Assembly: GCF_901933205.1 (NCBI RefSeq)
Contig: NC_044571.1
Coordinates: forward strand, 73,347,689 to 73,411,688
Source: Camarhynchus parvulus
Taxonomy: Eukaryota; Chordata; Aves; Passeriformes; Thraupidae
Direction: 5' to 3'
DNA: 64,000 nt
Shown: positions 27,291-41,233 of the stretch, in pieces
Layout: every line of letters starts with the position of its first letter
How positions within the stretch are numbered: position 1 is the stretch's first letter
Program-made: the position numbers and the translations under genes
The notes under the pieces: generated by a model
Seen by the model: only the letters and a program-made list of their open reading frames with translations
What the model was told of the DNA's origin: nothing
Databases searched by the model: none

Positions 27291-30200
27291 CTTAAATTCA
27301 ATAACTCAGTTTTAAAAGTTAGGATAGTTAATACAAGCATTAACCTCCCAAATATGTACTGAACATCCATATGAATTTATATTTAATCTTGCTAATAATA
27401 CTTTAATGCAGATTTGAGCCTTCCTGCTGTAAAAATGTGAACAAATTTAGTTGGCAATATGTCTTTTAGAAGCACTGCATTGCTCATATGATTAACTAAA
27501 AACAAGAGATAATGATTCCTTAGTTGTAAAATCTTTAGACACAGTTATATGTGCAGAAAAACTGGATTTGCTATTTGTTTTTAATTTCACCAAGCTTCCT
27601 TATTACCTTCAGACTTGAGAGAGAGGAAGCAGCAGTACAAGCACTATTCCCCCACTTTAAATGCTTAACTCCTTGCCATTAATGCCCCTTTATCTCAGGC
27701 GGTGCCTACCTTCAGAGTTACCATATAATCCATCAGGAATTAGGTAACAAAGTCACCTCTTCAGGAGAGAAGGAATGCTGCAGAATTTGCTCCTGAAGAA
27801 AGCTAAAGCAGCAGACAGAGATGAGACAAAGGGAAGAAGAGATGTCTCCTGTCAGGGTAGCTCGACCCCTTTAGTGCCAGAGGTCAAGCGCCAGTTTCAG
27901 CCCTTAGAGCCCGAGCCCTGAGTCACTGGCAAAGGCCCAGCCCTGCCCACTGAGCCTGTCACTGCAGCAGGAGCCTGCAGCCAGGACAGCACAGCTCCTG
28001 CAGCCCAGCCCCCTCCTGCCTCCCACCACTTGCTGCATCAGCTTGGGAGCAAGCATCTCACACGAGCAGGAAACATGCCTTTTTCTAGATCCCCTCCTAA
28101 GCTCCAGACAGGCAGAAAATCATAACGTAACATAAAATCTCTTCCGATGTACTTCACATCCTTTCTCCAAGAAAATATCTGAGGAACTGCCTGGCTCTAG
28201 ATATTACAGTCCAGAAGTTCAAACACCAGAGAATATAATGCAAAGGCAAAGGAAATCAGAGATGCCTGAACTGACACAGATGCAAGGAATTCATCAAGCT
28301 GAAGACCCACGGGAGCAGGACAAGTGCTACCAGTTTTCAACTACATCCATCACTTCCCATCCCAACACCAGCCCAGTGTGGATCCCACGACAGCTCTATC
28401 CATTTCAGAGACCACAGCACTCATGCTGCACTAAACTGAGCAAGTAACAACAGCATAATTTGAAATACCTTTTAACTATTATTTCACTAACTAAAGAAAA
28501 AAATGAAAACAACATGCCAGCACTCGTGCTTGATAAAAGACTCAAGCTAAAATTACATTCCAATTCTCTGATGTTTTTCCACTAAAAGAATTTTTCTTAT
28601 ACCACTATTTACTAGTTAGTCTCTTTTCAATTTACCCAGTAAATATTCCATTATAACCATCTTGGTTTTAATCACTAGCAGCTATTCTACATTACATCAT
28701 TAAATGTTTTAGAAGAGTATTGTTGGTTGTGAGTGCTTCAAAAGTGTTCACAGGAAAAATAAAATATAAATGTTATTTTTCCAAGAGCAAAAGAAGATTA
28801 GCAGTAACAGAGAAATTTCAAGATTGATTATCTTCAATGACCCACTGAAAAATTAATCTGCACTAAAAAGAGTAAAACACTTCTTGAAAATGTAGAGAAG
28901 TCCAAGTAATTTATGTTTTAAATTTCCTACGTTAAAAAGGGATTGTGAAAGTAGAGCCACAAGAACAAAAGTGGTTAATGAAAACAACATTTCTTTGGCT
29001 TACAGTACATGCTGATCTTACAGCCAAAGAGAGAAAAATTACCTGCAGATGTGATACATTAAATTTTTCTCTTTCTTTTAAGGCTTTTCTTGTTAAGATA
29101 ATTATAATACTTGAACCAGCAAGGAGCAGAAATTTGACTCAAGTTCACTCAGTCAAAACATAGATCTTCAACTCCCACACTGCCCTTTCCACACCTAAGG
29201 AACTATGGGAGGCCATCCAAATTATTTTTGCTAACATTCAGCAACAAATTGTCCATAAACTAGAAGCTGCCTTAATTTGCATTTGCACACTGCATTTTCA
29301 ATTTATATCATGTCATTCACCTCCTCCATAACATTATCACATTTTCTTCTCACATTCTTCTCTGTGCTAAAATAAAGTCTCTCTTGTAGGCCAAAGGAGT
29401 ATTTGCTAGAATATCTTTATTCTCCACTGATGTCCTCTTATTATATCCCTTGTTGTCTTTTTTCTTCAATCCCATACCCACCTCTTCAGTACAACATGAA
29501 CATATGAGTTAAACCACTGGAAAAAGTAACTAGTTGTGGCAGATTTTACATCTCTTCAGAACTAAAAAGGATGCCTTTTGAAAGGAACACTTATGCAAAA
29601 TTCAAGTTTTGCATTCAATACAGGAGTGATTGAGTAACACAACATGGCTATAATACCCAGGGAAGTCAGACCAGATGACCACTTCCTTTTACATCTATAA
29701 AATGCAACTACTGTAGCACTAAAAAGCTGTAGAAAAATAAACCACATATTAGTAGAACAGTCAATATTCAAAACTGTGGTACTGAGCAACACACTAACAT
29801 ATATTCAAATAGGACTGCAAAAGAGGTGGTATAAGTTTTTATGAAACATGAAGAGAGAGAGGAACTTGCAGACAGTATCCTGTGGGCTCCCCAAGGGTCA
29901 GGTTCTAAAGACACTTCATGGATTTGTCACACCCATACAAAACTACTGCCTTTCAGCTCAGGTTTCTCACCTTATTCTCCTTTCTCCCTTCAATCCCCTC
30001 TTGACATTGGTCCCAATAGCTTCTGTGACAGCTGCTTACAAAGCTTTCCCTCACAATGCGCCTCCATCTTCAAACACAGTTTCTAAACTGATGTAAGACC
30101 TACATGTGCTAGAAACTCCCACTCAGAATTTGTTCCAAAGCTGGAGATGACTATTTCTTGTCAATCCACTGATCAAAACACACACAAAATTTTAACTTTA

Positions 30201-33200
30201 GTTTGCAATTATGCTTCCCATCTATGTGTCAAGCGTGTCTCAAATTTGAACCTGAAGCGGAAACCTCAAGAAACAGGACATGAAAAAACACAGCGAAGAC
30301 CTGTCTTGCAAATACAGTACTCATCCGTGAGCCAGGACACATACTTTCATGGAACTCCTTGGAAGTTGCTCTCTTCCCATGCTCAATTTCACATGAAGCA
30401 GACATCACAGGAAATGACAGCAACAATTCACACCGAGTTCTTTAGCAGAAATGATATGATTCTAGGTCAGCAGGCTATTCTCAAAATACACAAATTGGTG
30501 AACTACTCATTTCTGCAAGCCCACATCAGTGAGTTCCTGTGGTTGGAATATAACAGAATCCATCAGAACATGTGCTTATTGCTTTGCAAGCATGTAAATA
30601 GCTATGGCTGAAGTACATTTTGGTATTCAGTGCATCTCAATGCAAACAAGCCTCAGATGCAGCTGTCCATACACATTTTAGTATTATCAGCTTGTTTTCC
30701 TCTTCCCTTCCATTCAAAAACAAACAAACAAACAAAAAACCCCAAAACAAAACAAAACAAAACAAACCCCAAAAAAAAAACAAAAAAAAAAAAACCACCA
30801 GAAAAAACACTTGGGAATAACACTGGGATTTTGGGATTTGTGGCCTCACCAGAAGGACCCCTGCTTTGCATTAGCGCAATCTGAAGTACCCAAATGCAAG
30901 AATATCACCCACAAGTACAGACACCAAAACTCAGACTAGAATTGTATGTATTTACAGCAGAGGAATAGTGACTGCAAAAACTATCTTTCCCAGAAGTAAG
31001 AGGTATCTGCAATACATGTGTATGCATACAGACCTGTGGAGAAAGAAACACATACTGTCATTTTATGCTCTGTAAGATGTGGTCTCTGTTGCAAAGCTAC
31101 TGGAAAGCTGCTACCACACAGCTGGTGTTTCGTAATTCTCCCACTCCTACTCAGGTAAGAGTCAACAAAAATAAAACATCAACTAATATTAATTTTGCTC
31201 AATGTGGAGATTATGGAAACAAGAAAGGCACCTTCAGCAACTCCAGTTTAAAATGAATGGTGTCAGTATTGGCTACTCTATTAAATGGGTATTGTCTTGT
31301 GCTCCCCTCCCTGAGAACTCACAGCAAGATCTGCATTGCACAACTACCTCAAACACACTCCTCTTCTACTCTGCTAGCAGGTAAAACTAATTTCAAAAAA
31401 CACAATACTAGTGGTTTCATGGCTTGACATAGGCTTTTTTCTCCAGTGGCCCACATGTACAGCCTCTCTGCAAGAAGCACAGACAATATTACCGTAGAAA
31501 AATACCATGAAAGACAGTTTTAAAAAATGCTTTGTGGTCTTGGTCACAACAGGGGACAAATCTGAGGGAAATTATACTGCCATTAAGCTCCTCAAAAAGC
31601 TTCATGTGTTATTTTGTTTTCCCACTCAAGGTCACCCATCTATGCTTTTTTGAGGGATTTACTAATGCACCTCATGTTCTTGAGGCATGGTTGCCAGCCA
31701 TCTCTCTTTGCAAGCACAACCCCATTACTTCACAGAGGTCCATACAGAACATATGGGCCATAAGGAGCAGGCAAAGCAGTTTATCTTTGAGCATCAGCTA
31801 GATGAAGATTTCTAGCAAGAGGAACAAACACACATGTAGCTCAGGCAAAGGAGAGAAACCACCCTGCACTGAAATACATGGAAAACTACCACAGGAACAG
31901 TGTGGTAATGAAGAATGAGAAGACCTCTAAGACTTCCCCACCAGGCTAGCCCAAAGAGATTTATACTTAATTTGTTTTTTAGCAAAATAAAGCTAGAGGC
32001 TGCAGTCTTAATTGGTTTCATTTCCTTTCAGTCATTCAAAGTAATGCTCCTTTGAGAGAATGTTATCCCCACAGGATGCAGGTACTGCTTTATCCAAGAT
32101 GGGGAGCAGAGAGACCAGGCTGTAAAAAGTGAGAGACTCCATCCCTGGGATGCCAACAGTACAACTCCTCACAGCTGGGACAAACCACAGCCTCATGGAA
32201 ACATGGAATATCTGCTCCGTGCAACTAAACAGAATTCCTAGCTCCTGGTCAGTCAGCAGGTTGCTATTCCAAAAGAGCATACACATTTTTCCTTTTTAAA
32301 ATAGCCATTAAATTACAATCTGCACAATGTCAGCGATAGTGTAATGAATTACCCCAGGACTCACTTTGGTTAATAGCTGATGAATCATCACCCACAAATT
32401 TTATTTTCAAATTATCAAATGATTCCATCTGAAAATTACACAGTTCAGACAAGAATTCAGAAATGTGCCTCAAAGTATTGTTTAAAATGTGCATGGGTAG
32501 TTTGTTAAGCAATGCTTACAGTAGCAGATGTCTGTATTAGAGAAGCCACTCTACAATAAAGAATAATTCTCAAAATTTTAACTTTGCTGACAGATAGAAG
32601 ACTCCAGCAGATACATACTGGATAGCTGGTCTGCATTATTACTATTTCAGGAAGCAGCATTCCTATAAAAATTAGTGCTGTATAATTTCTAGTAGTATTT
32701 CACAATTTCAGCATTCAACTTCTAGAACACTTATCCAAAATTATGTCATAGTTATAAATATTTACAATGGCATCACTCAGCAACCATTCAGGGACTAATG
32801 ATTTTAAAGGAAACTGTGACATTTTAATAGTTTACAAATCCTACGGATTTAGAGAATACTGGTCAAAGCTAGGCAGAGATTTAATGCAGAGTATTTTGCT
32901 CATTCACCCTTATCTATGAAACTGCTGCAATATATTAAACAAGGCTATAAATCAGTGATAAAGAACAATTAAAACTGAGGGTATTAGTGCAGGCTTGAGT
33001 AACCTACTAGAAAAATTAAATTAGTAATTAGTAACATTTTAGTGAAATATTTCAAGTCGTACAAGTCATACTGTAATATTTCTTGACATACAAGACCATG
33101 CATCTCATTCATTTCAGGTCTATTCAACTGAGAGATAAAGCACACACCTCATTTCAGCCTGAATTCACACCAGATGCTGAAACCTGAGCATGCAAATAAT

Positions 33201-33257
33201 AGCCCAGCCTGCTCAGAGCACTCTGCACAGCATGAATCATCAATAACCTGAAAAGAT
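27291..33257. other. Noncoding stretch with a GC-rich patch and an AAAC repeat
   Basis: No supported gene. Sequence at about 27850-28070 is clearly richer in GC than its surroundings, without many CpG. A-rich AAAC/AAAAC repeats lie at 30715-30794. A 154-codon plus-strand open frame at 30147-30611 and overlapping open frames at 29841-30096 match nothing I know. Confidence 0.55.
30715..30794. repeat. A-rich (AAAC)n/(AAAAC)n repeat
   Basis: Successive AAAC units, an ACCCC interruption, then AAAAC units, a second CCCC interruption and two long A runs. It is low-complexity sequence and does not resemble the tail of a CR1. Confidence 0.9.
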
Positions 33258-34137
33258 TACAGAATCACAGAATTTCCTGAGTTGGAAGGGACACCCTCAA
33301 GGATCAGAATCCAACTCCTGGCCCTGCACAGGACCATCCCCAAGAGTCACACCATGCACCTGAGAGTGCTGTCCAAACGCTTCCTGAACTCTGGTTGATG
33401 CTGTGACCACCCCATGGGGAGCCTGTTCCAGTGCCAAGCCACCCTCTGGGTGAAGAACCTTTCCCCAATAACCAAACTAAACCTCCCTCAAGACAGATTC
33501 AGGCCATTCACTGCTCACACAGAGAACAGATCAGTGCCTGCCCCTCCTCTTTCCCTCACAAGGAAGCTGCAGATGCAATGGTATCTCCTCTCAGTCTCCT
33601 TCAGACTGAACACACCAAGTGATTTCGACTGCTCCTCATATGGCTTCTCCTCAAGGCCCTTCACCTTCATTGCCCTCCTTTGGAGACTCTCCCATAATTT
33701 AATGTCTTTTTTATGTTGTGGCACCCAGAACTGCCCCCAGCACTGGAGGTGAGGCTGTCCCAGAGGAGAGCAGAGCAGGACAATCCCCTCCCTTGCCCAG
33801 CTGGCCATGCTGTGCCTGATGCCCCCAGGACAGGGTTGGCCCTCCTGGCTGCCAGGGCACTGCTGGTTCACGTTCAACTTGCCACAGACCAGGACCCCCA
33901 GGTCCCTTTGTGTGGCACTGTTCTGCAGCATCTCATTTCCCAGACTGGCCGTACATCCAGGGCTGCCCCATCCCAGGTGCAGAACCCAGCACACTTTCCC
34001 TTGCACAACATTATTGCCCAGCCCTCTCATTTGTTGAGGTCTCTCTACATGGCCTCTCTGCCTTGGAGGGAGTCAGCAGCTCCTTCCAGTTTTGTACCAT
34101 CTGGGAACTTGTTTAGTATATCTTCCATCCAGGTTCA
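33258..34137 (-). mobile_element. CR1 copy with decayed reverse-transcriptase C-terminus
   Basis: About 880 bp, the longest continuous CR1 here. The left end has the reversed terminus (ACAGAATCACAGAATTTCCT and GAGTTGGAAGGGACA). The minus strand encodes recognisable CR1 ORF2 pieces at 34030-33515: RDLGVLVCGKLNVNQQC, then PLGQPHLQCWGQFWVPQ, LQRRAMKVKGLEEKPYEE and LGVFSLKETERR. Each carries several replacements against the usual block, and the frame leaves the RT frame near 33515, so the copy is inactive. It is 5'-truncated near 34137. Confidence 0.92.
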
Positions 34138-37100
34138 AAATTCAGATTGTTACACACAAGTTTCAAAGCACTTCTGTGAAGTCAGCCACAGAAACACGCT
34201 GCCAAACAGCCTCCTCTCCTTAGGGCAGTAAATTATGTGGTACTTCAGCAGGTCCCACAGAGGCAAGGTAACTTTTGAGGCTGCTTCAGGTGGCACATGG
34301 AATGAAGGGGTTTAACTCATGGCTTCAGTAGCTGAAACAAGGAGGTGGCACTGCCTGGTTCAGAACTGTGCTACAGTGGCTACTAACGTGTCAACATCCC
34401 TTGCTCTAGATGGCAAGCAGTACATTTCAGCCAGCTGGAAAAGCCACTGACTTGTGAACAAGCCCCACCAGACCTGGGAAAGCCTTTCCTGGCTCAAATC
34501 AGACTCCTCAAAGCAGGTTTCCTACTCATCTACCATCTTTCTACGCCTGATTCCTACTTACAAGAGTAACAAACGCCAAGAGGACAGATTGTGGGCATCA
34601 AAAGGACCATTATTCACAGTGGTTCAAAAGCACCCCAACATGTTACATTCTCCACAGAAGCAAAGCCCAGCACATCAGAATTATGTACTCCATAACCTAT
34701 GATACAGGAAGCTAGTATCTGTGACAGGGGCTGATATATCAAATAAAATTCATAAATATTCATAAAAACCTCATATTCTTATCCAGGTTTTCAACATGAT
34801 TCAAGTATGTAGGATGACAGTCTTGAACAGATATCCTTTAAGGGATATATAGCACCCATTTATTTCAAATACACCATTTACCAGTAATTCCAAGACTTCT
34901 AATTGTAGATTTTTTAAAATTAACCTAAGCATCACAGGGATTAGCACAAATACCTTGAGTGTTGTCTTATAGCTATGAGAAACCTAAAAACTTACAGGGA
35001 TTTTTTCAAAAACTACAGAAAGCCTTAGTAAGCTGGTAAAAATGGAATTGAAATAGAAATCTTTAGAGGGAAATTTGAAGATGCATGTGGAGCCAAGAGA
35101 AGAGTGCTGAAGCAGCTAACTTGAGAAAGCAATGAAGAAAGTCTAAACCAATGACTGATCTACGGAGCTGGAGCTTATGTAGGTAATGGGTGTTCACAAG
35201 GGACTGCCTGAAAAGCCTCTGCTGCACAGTTTAATCTATAATCTAGCAAGCAAGTCATGAGTGTTCTACACAAAAATAGTAGAGCCAGGAGAATGAATTT
35301 TTCTCCTGGCAAATCCAAAAAGTAGAAGTTGTCCAAGAAAACAAGTAAATGTGTTTGCTCTGTCCTTTTTGTAGCTCACAGAAGGAGTCCTGACTAACAG
35401 GACTTTTAAAAACTACATAGAACGTAAAACTGGATACCATAAACGTACTTTAAAAAACAAGTCTTAGTTGTATTGAAGTTACTGAAATTGCTTTAAAAGA
35501 AAATGTGATTTCTTTAAAATTTTCTATGCAGTTCATAGAATGTGTTCTGTGATGACTGCTCTGCATAAAGAGGCTTGAGGTATCATCAGTAGGTTTTATC
35601 TCCATTCATGGGTGATAACTTTTTCTAACATTAGAATCTTGAGGCACTCTGGCTAATATCTAAATGTAGGCCTAGTTCACTTGTATGCAAATATTTTGTT
35701 CTTCATATAAATTATTACTTGCTGTAATTCAACTAGAAATACATTAGCACTCTGTTACTGGGCTGAGAACCTCAAGCACTTACATTCTTTAGGAAAGAGA
35801 CTTTATGGTATGTAATGCATCACACTATTGACTTCTATTTAACTTACAAATAAGTAACTTCTCTATTTTCTCTGCCAGACTGCTCGCTTTGCAACATATC
35901 TCCAAGGAATAGCGCTCTCTTCAGAGCCAGCAGGCTGCCCAGAGCAGCTTTCTTCTCTTGGACACAACACACCACTACAGCAGAAGCAAAGCAGGCAACC
36001 CCGAAGGAAAATGCCACTGCCAGAGCCAGCCAGCTTGTGTCCTTGCTTCTTCCATCCTTTGGGTATTCTTTACCTTGCTATCCCCTGACAAGCTTCAAGG
36101 AGACAAAGTCAACTGCTTAAAATATATTAATATGAAAGGATAAGAATAATAGCTAGTAAGAGGTGCTGAGAAGAACGAGATGTTTCATGTCAAAAAAAAG
36201 CAGTATATAAACATAACAGTGGTGAAAAGCTCTCTCATAACAGTAACAGGAGGAAAGAAATCCCATTCAGAGAGAAAAGACAGTGTAAGAGAAGCAATCT
36301 AGATAAATCACATCTCTGAAAATTAATTTCAATTTCTGTAGAGTGTAACAGGTTTCCTTCTCAACATCACAGAAGAAAATTCCAGGGGACTATGTCCTCA
36401 TTTTGGTGCATATTACATGATGTTTCCCTGATCTACGTGGTATGCAAAGTCCACATTACAAGGAGCTACCATTCTCTGTTTCTTGGTACAGACTCACCCA
36501 TCATCGTAGTTAGGGAGATTTACCTTTGTCTCATTCTTTCCTGCTTTTATCAATATGTACATATCCAGGTCATGACAAGCCAGTTTACAGTGTCTGTTCC
36601 GTGTGTTTGAGAGGTTAAGAAAATTTCACTGAATGTAATAATAATGGATTGCAAGGCAAGCCAGATAGCTCAGACAGAATCACAGCACATAAAATAATTT
36701 CCTTCCATAGCCACAACATTCAAACAGCACGCTCTTCAAGAGCCAGACTAGCTCCAAGGAAACTGCAAGAACTATTCAAGGCAGCCCCCTGTATGCTTTT
36801 GCTTGTTACAGTGTTCCAAGCAGCAACTGTTGAATACATCTGAGAAGTTTTAGGAGTCCATAAAACAAGGGATGGGGAAGCAGGGAGGAAGCCAGAGCAA
36901 TTCTAAGAATTCAGTAATGTTTCCTCACTAAAACAGAAAATGCAAGAGCAGAAGAGAAGTCTGACAGTATGTAATATGTTTGACAAGCTGACTAAAATTA
37001 AAGTATAAACAAAACCAACAAAAATATTATAGGTTTAATCTTAGTTCTCAAAATAAATAACGATAGAAGTTGAACAAGTAGAGCCTTTAAATTGCCAAAT

Positions 37101-39372
37101 GCAAAAAGCAATTTCATAAAATTAGCATTAGAAACAATGTTTGTAACCAGGGAGTACTTATGGTCTTTGCAACATCAATACTGCTAATACTGTTAAATGC
37201 ACTTTAAAAGAATAATTTCCATAATGTTAACACAACAGCTAAATACTGCCTATCTGCTAATGGCTCTATGCATATAGCTGACCTTCTTTTTATGCATAAG
37301 AACACTGTACTTATCTAAATAAGTCCCATGAGTTAGACCACCAGCTAAAAATCCTGACATATCAAAGTAAAATTCATAAATAGAGCAACCGATGACTATC
37401 TCTTAAAAAAATGAGCTAGGAAGCTCACAACAAAATTGCAGTATCTGCCAAGGTCTTTCAACTTATCCAAGGTTTCTCCTTTTATACAGCAATGCAGAAA
37501 ACAGATTTTTCTTTTATATGTCTTATCACAGAATGACAAAGTACACATGCAGTCAAGGGACACACACCAAGAAAGGCAAAGAGTGAAATTGAGCCACAAG
37601 TCACACTGTTAGAAGGATTAACACTGGATGTGTCATGCTTCACACCATAACCTCTTCTACAGTTAGGCTGGGTATCGTGTACATTCATCAAAAACAAACT
37701 GTTCTACGAAAATCCCACAAATCTCTTTTGAGACCGTCATCAGTTTAAATAACCCCTGCTCTTTTTGCCCGGTTCCTTTCTCTTGGTACAAAGATAGATG
37801 AGCCAATCCCACATGCAACCAAAGGTCAGGGTTCTACATCAGAGCCAGCCTAACACTTCCCTTTGCTCCTTCTTCCATTGGAGGGACTAGGGTAGAGACA
37901 AGGATGAGGAAGCAATGGTGTCTAACAACAGCAATTGAAAAACTGAAACTAAACCTAATGTTTCCATTTACAAAAAATGTTCTGGAGCTCAATAATCACA
38001 GCAGGACTGCTTTGGAACTGCTTTTAGGATGAGACGCCTAAAGCAGGAATAGTGAAATTGCACAATCAATTATACCCATTAAAAGCATAAATGCAAACTG
38101 AATTCAATCTTGGTGGACATATTCGTAAACCCCAAATTAGATAACCACATGCCAGGGTTTGCAAAGGACTCCTATCTTATTTAGCACACAGAACAGATTT
38201 TCTAAAAAATCCTCCTAACTAATGCAGCTGAGTATACACTCTATGTTCATACTCCTAGACTCTCTGCAGCCTTTCCTAGTACTAATTAATGCAGCAAACT
38301 GGTTCCTGAGTCCTTCCTAGAAGGACACTGCAACACACAGCACCAGGAAAACTGCATTCACACTGCTCAGTGCTTCTCACACCCCAGAATGCTAATGCTT
38401 TAAATATTAACTGATCTGTCTTAATGCAATAATAACCACTTCAGAACTTCTATCAAAGAAATAAAGAAATGGGGAAAAAATATAAAAGCTGTTGCACATA
38501 ATCAAGACTGTTTTGTCTTAACAGTCAGAAAATGAGGTGCTGAGTTCTGTCAAATAAAAATGCACAATGTCCAAGTCTTTTAATGTAATTTCTACTACGT
38601 TGCATTTCTATAACAAAACTTTAAAAGTTAGTATGGTTACTGACAGAAACCATTATTCTCTTATTCTTACTAAAAATAGAATCCTTGCATTTAAAGCATT
38701 CCGTAATTTATCAATAATTTTCACAGTATCATATGGTAATAAACCCCACACTACTGCATGCACTGATCAAGCTAAGCAGAGTATGCTCTGCATTTTGACT
38801 TTCTAAAAGCCACATATTTCACTACTATAGGCATTTCTGCAGGAGTTTATTTAAATATCATTTAAGTTTTTAATGACACTGATCTTGAAACTTTCCATTT
38901 TTTTATTCTCAGCTGCTTAGAAGATAAACTTAGTATTTTCTTCTTATGCCACCATATAACAGAGCTTTCAGGTGGTACAAAGTCTTCTGCACTTGCACAC
39001 CAACCATGAACTACTAACCCTTACAGCAGTTATTCCACACTTACCACAGAAAATAATGTCTGAGTTACCTGAACATAAACTAAACTATAAATGCTTAATG
39101 CTGGAAAACTCTTAAAAGGTTAGCCAGTTTGGTTACAAATTACTTTCTAAATCACTTATACTTTTCATAAAATTTCTTCTGTTCATTCTTTTACCTCAGA
39201 CTTTCACCATTTCCTCAACAAAACCTTGCAACATATTAAAAACAGCATTAAATTGTTTGTGTATTTCAGCATGCAAAATTGTAGAAGCAATAAGAAAGCT
39301 ATGAGATGATCATTCTTTAAATAAGGCACAGATGTTTTACTACTTCTTTGCTTTCAAAACACAAAGTTCTTT
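34138..39372. other. Noncoding stretch, nothing identified
   Basis: The sequence is AT-rich apart from a more GC-balanced start (34138-34700). I recognise no exon, RNA gene or transposon. Confidence 0.55.
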
Positions 39373-39957
39373 TCACAGAATCACAGAATCACAGAATTTC
39401 TAGGTTGGAAGAGACCTTTAAGATCATCGAGTCCAATCCATTTTCTAACACCTCAACTAGATCGTGGCACCAAGTGCCAGATCCAGTCTTTTTTTAAACA
39501 CATCGAGGGATGGTGACTCCACCACCTCCCTGGGTAGATGATTCCAGTATTTGATCACTCTTTCTGTGAAAAACTTCCTCCTTAATTCTAGTCTGTATTT
39601 CCCTTGGCACAATTTGAGACTGTGTCCTCTTGTTCTGTCTGTTGTTGCCCAGAGAAAGAGACCGACGCCCAGCTCAGCACAGCCACCCTTCAGGAAGTTG
39701 AAGAGAGTGATAAGGTCACCTCTGAGTCTCCTTTTCTCCAGGCTGAACAGCCCCAGCTCCCTCAGTCGTTCTTCATACGGCTTGTGTTCCAAGCCCCTCA
39801 CCAGCCTCGTTGCTCTTCTTTGGACACGCTCAAGCATCTCAACATCCCTCCTAAACTGAGGGGCCCAGAATTGGATGCAATACTCAAGGTGTGGCCTCAC
39901 CAGTGCCGAGTACAGGGGAAGAATGACCTCCCTGCTCCTGCTGGCCACACCATTCCT
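39373..39957 (-). mobile_element. Young CR1 3' end with open reverse-transcriptase C-terminus
   Basis: Three ACAGAATC-type tail units at 39373-39396 and the TAGGTTGGAAGAGACCTTTA core mark the 3' terminus, so the element reads on the minus strand. One frame stays open through the CR1 ORF2 C-terminus (39957-39457): [71 protein letters not shown] and [20 protein letters not shown], ending at a stop at 39457-39459. The catalytic half of the RT and the endonuclease are missing by 5' truncation, so it cannot move by itself. Lack of stops suggests it is the youngest CR1 in the window. Confidence 0.95.
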
Positions 39958-41233
39958 ACACAAAACTGAAATTTATTAATAAATATAAGCTCCTGCCAGG
40001 CAGTGGCCATGCCTGGGCAGAACCACTCACGCTGAGAATAACAGGAACAGAAAGTTAACTCTGTTTCCACAGTTCTCAGATGAGATTGCAACCTATGCCA
40101 GCCTCCTCACAGTAGAGATGAGAGTGCAGGCAGCAGTCAGATCACTGTGCAACTGCTCATCTTTTACAATGACAGTTGATAAAACCAGTTCATACTTCAC
40201 TACATACCAAAGGAAAGATGCTATTTATTAATGCAGCTAGTAAGATGATTAGCTTCAAGGTCATGGTAAGTGCCCTGTGTTAAGTAATAGTCCAGAAAAA
40301 GAAAGATTTAAAATACCAGTTGGAAAAATAAATACTTGGCTTAACAGGAGGTTGCCCTTGAATGCATCTAAGTGCAGAAGAAAACCTTGCCAAACCAGAT
40401 GGTTATTTTGCTTGTATCTTTTTACTACAGAAATACAGTTGCTAGACAGCAAAGGATACACCAAAAAAAAAAAAGAAATCCCAATATGCACATACCAAAT
40501 CTGCTCTACAGAAATTACAAAAAAATTTTTAAAAAACCAAAACTCCCCTTCCTGTAACACTGTATTTAAAGATTAAAAGAAAGAAATATTTCTCAGAATA
40601 CCAAGGACAAAGAAATCTAAATTGTAAAGCTACATGCCAAGGAAATGAAAGATTTACATGAAACCTTTATAGCCATGCCTCACAAGAAGCATGTGCACTT
40701 CCTCTCTCTCTTTGATACTGGCTCAATTCTAATAGGAATGGTCCTGTTGAAAGTAAAAGTCATTGTTTGAAGGTTACATTCTTGTAAAGATCATTCTGCT
40801 ATGATTTCTGTTGGGAAGTGGCTCATTGTGTTTTGCAATTCAGTTCCCAGTGCTATAAACCGTGGTTCAGCATCAAAATTATGACTGAAAGTGGCAGCTA
40901 TTTAGAGAGGTACAAGCAAATTAGGAAGGGATGAGAATTATAACTGTCAAAATTTCCCAGGTTTTCGAGTCACATTATTCATCAATCAAAGCGAGTACAA
41001 GGATATTCGTTATGCAGGTAAAACTGTGCTAACAGCATAAAATGATATAAGTTCAGTCACACCACTGATCCCTTGGGAGTATTTATGGCCTCTGATACAT
41101 ATGCACAACACGTCTGACTTCAAACGAGTACTCTGCTAACAGCAGAATTTCCTCTTTTCCTCTCCTCCTTCCTTGGAGCAAGTCCAATAAAAAATTGTTA
41201 GGATTCACAAGCCTTACTATAAAGCACACTTAC
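39958..41233 (-). other. 5' end of the DDX10 intron that follows the acidic-linker exon
   Basis: This is the sequence just downstream of the donor at 41228-41233 in the transcript. No exon was seen. A run of 12 A lies near 40463-40474. Confidence 0.6.

Noticed and set aside
30147..30611. 154-codon open frame on the plus strand
   Set aside because: No domain, signal peptide or family resemblance, and no splice or promoter context. Treated as chance.
33414..34231. Plus-strand open frames of 112 and 172 codons
   Set aside because: They are antisense shadows of the CR1 copy at 33258-34137, whose coding sense is on the minus strand.
39551..39969. Plus-strand open frames of 102 and 121 codons
   Set aside because: Antisense shadows of the CR1 reverse-transcriptase frame at 39457-39957.
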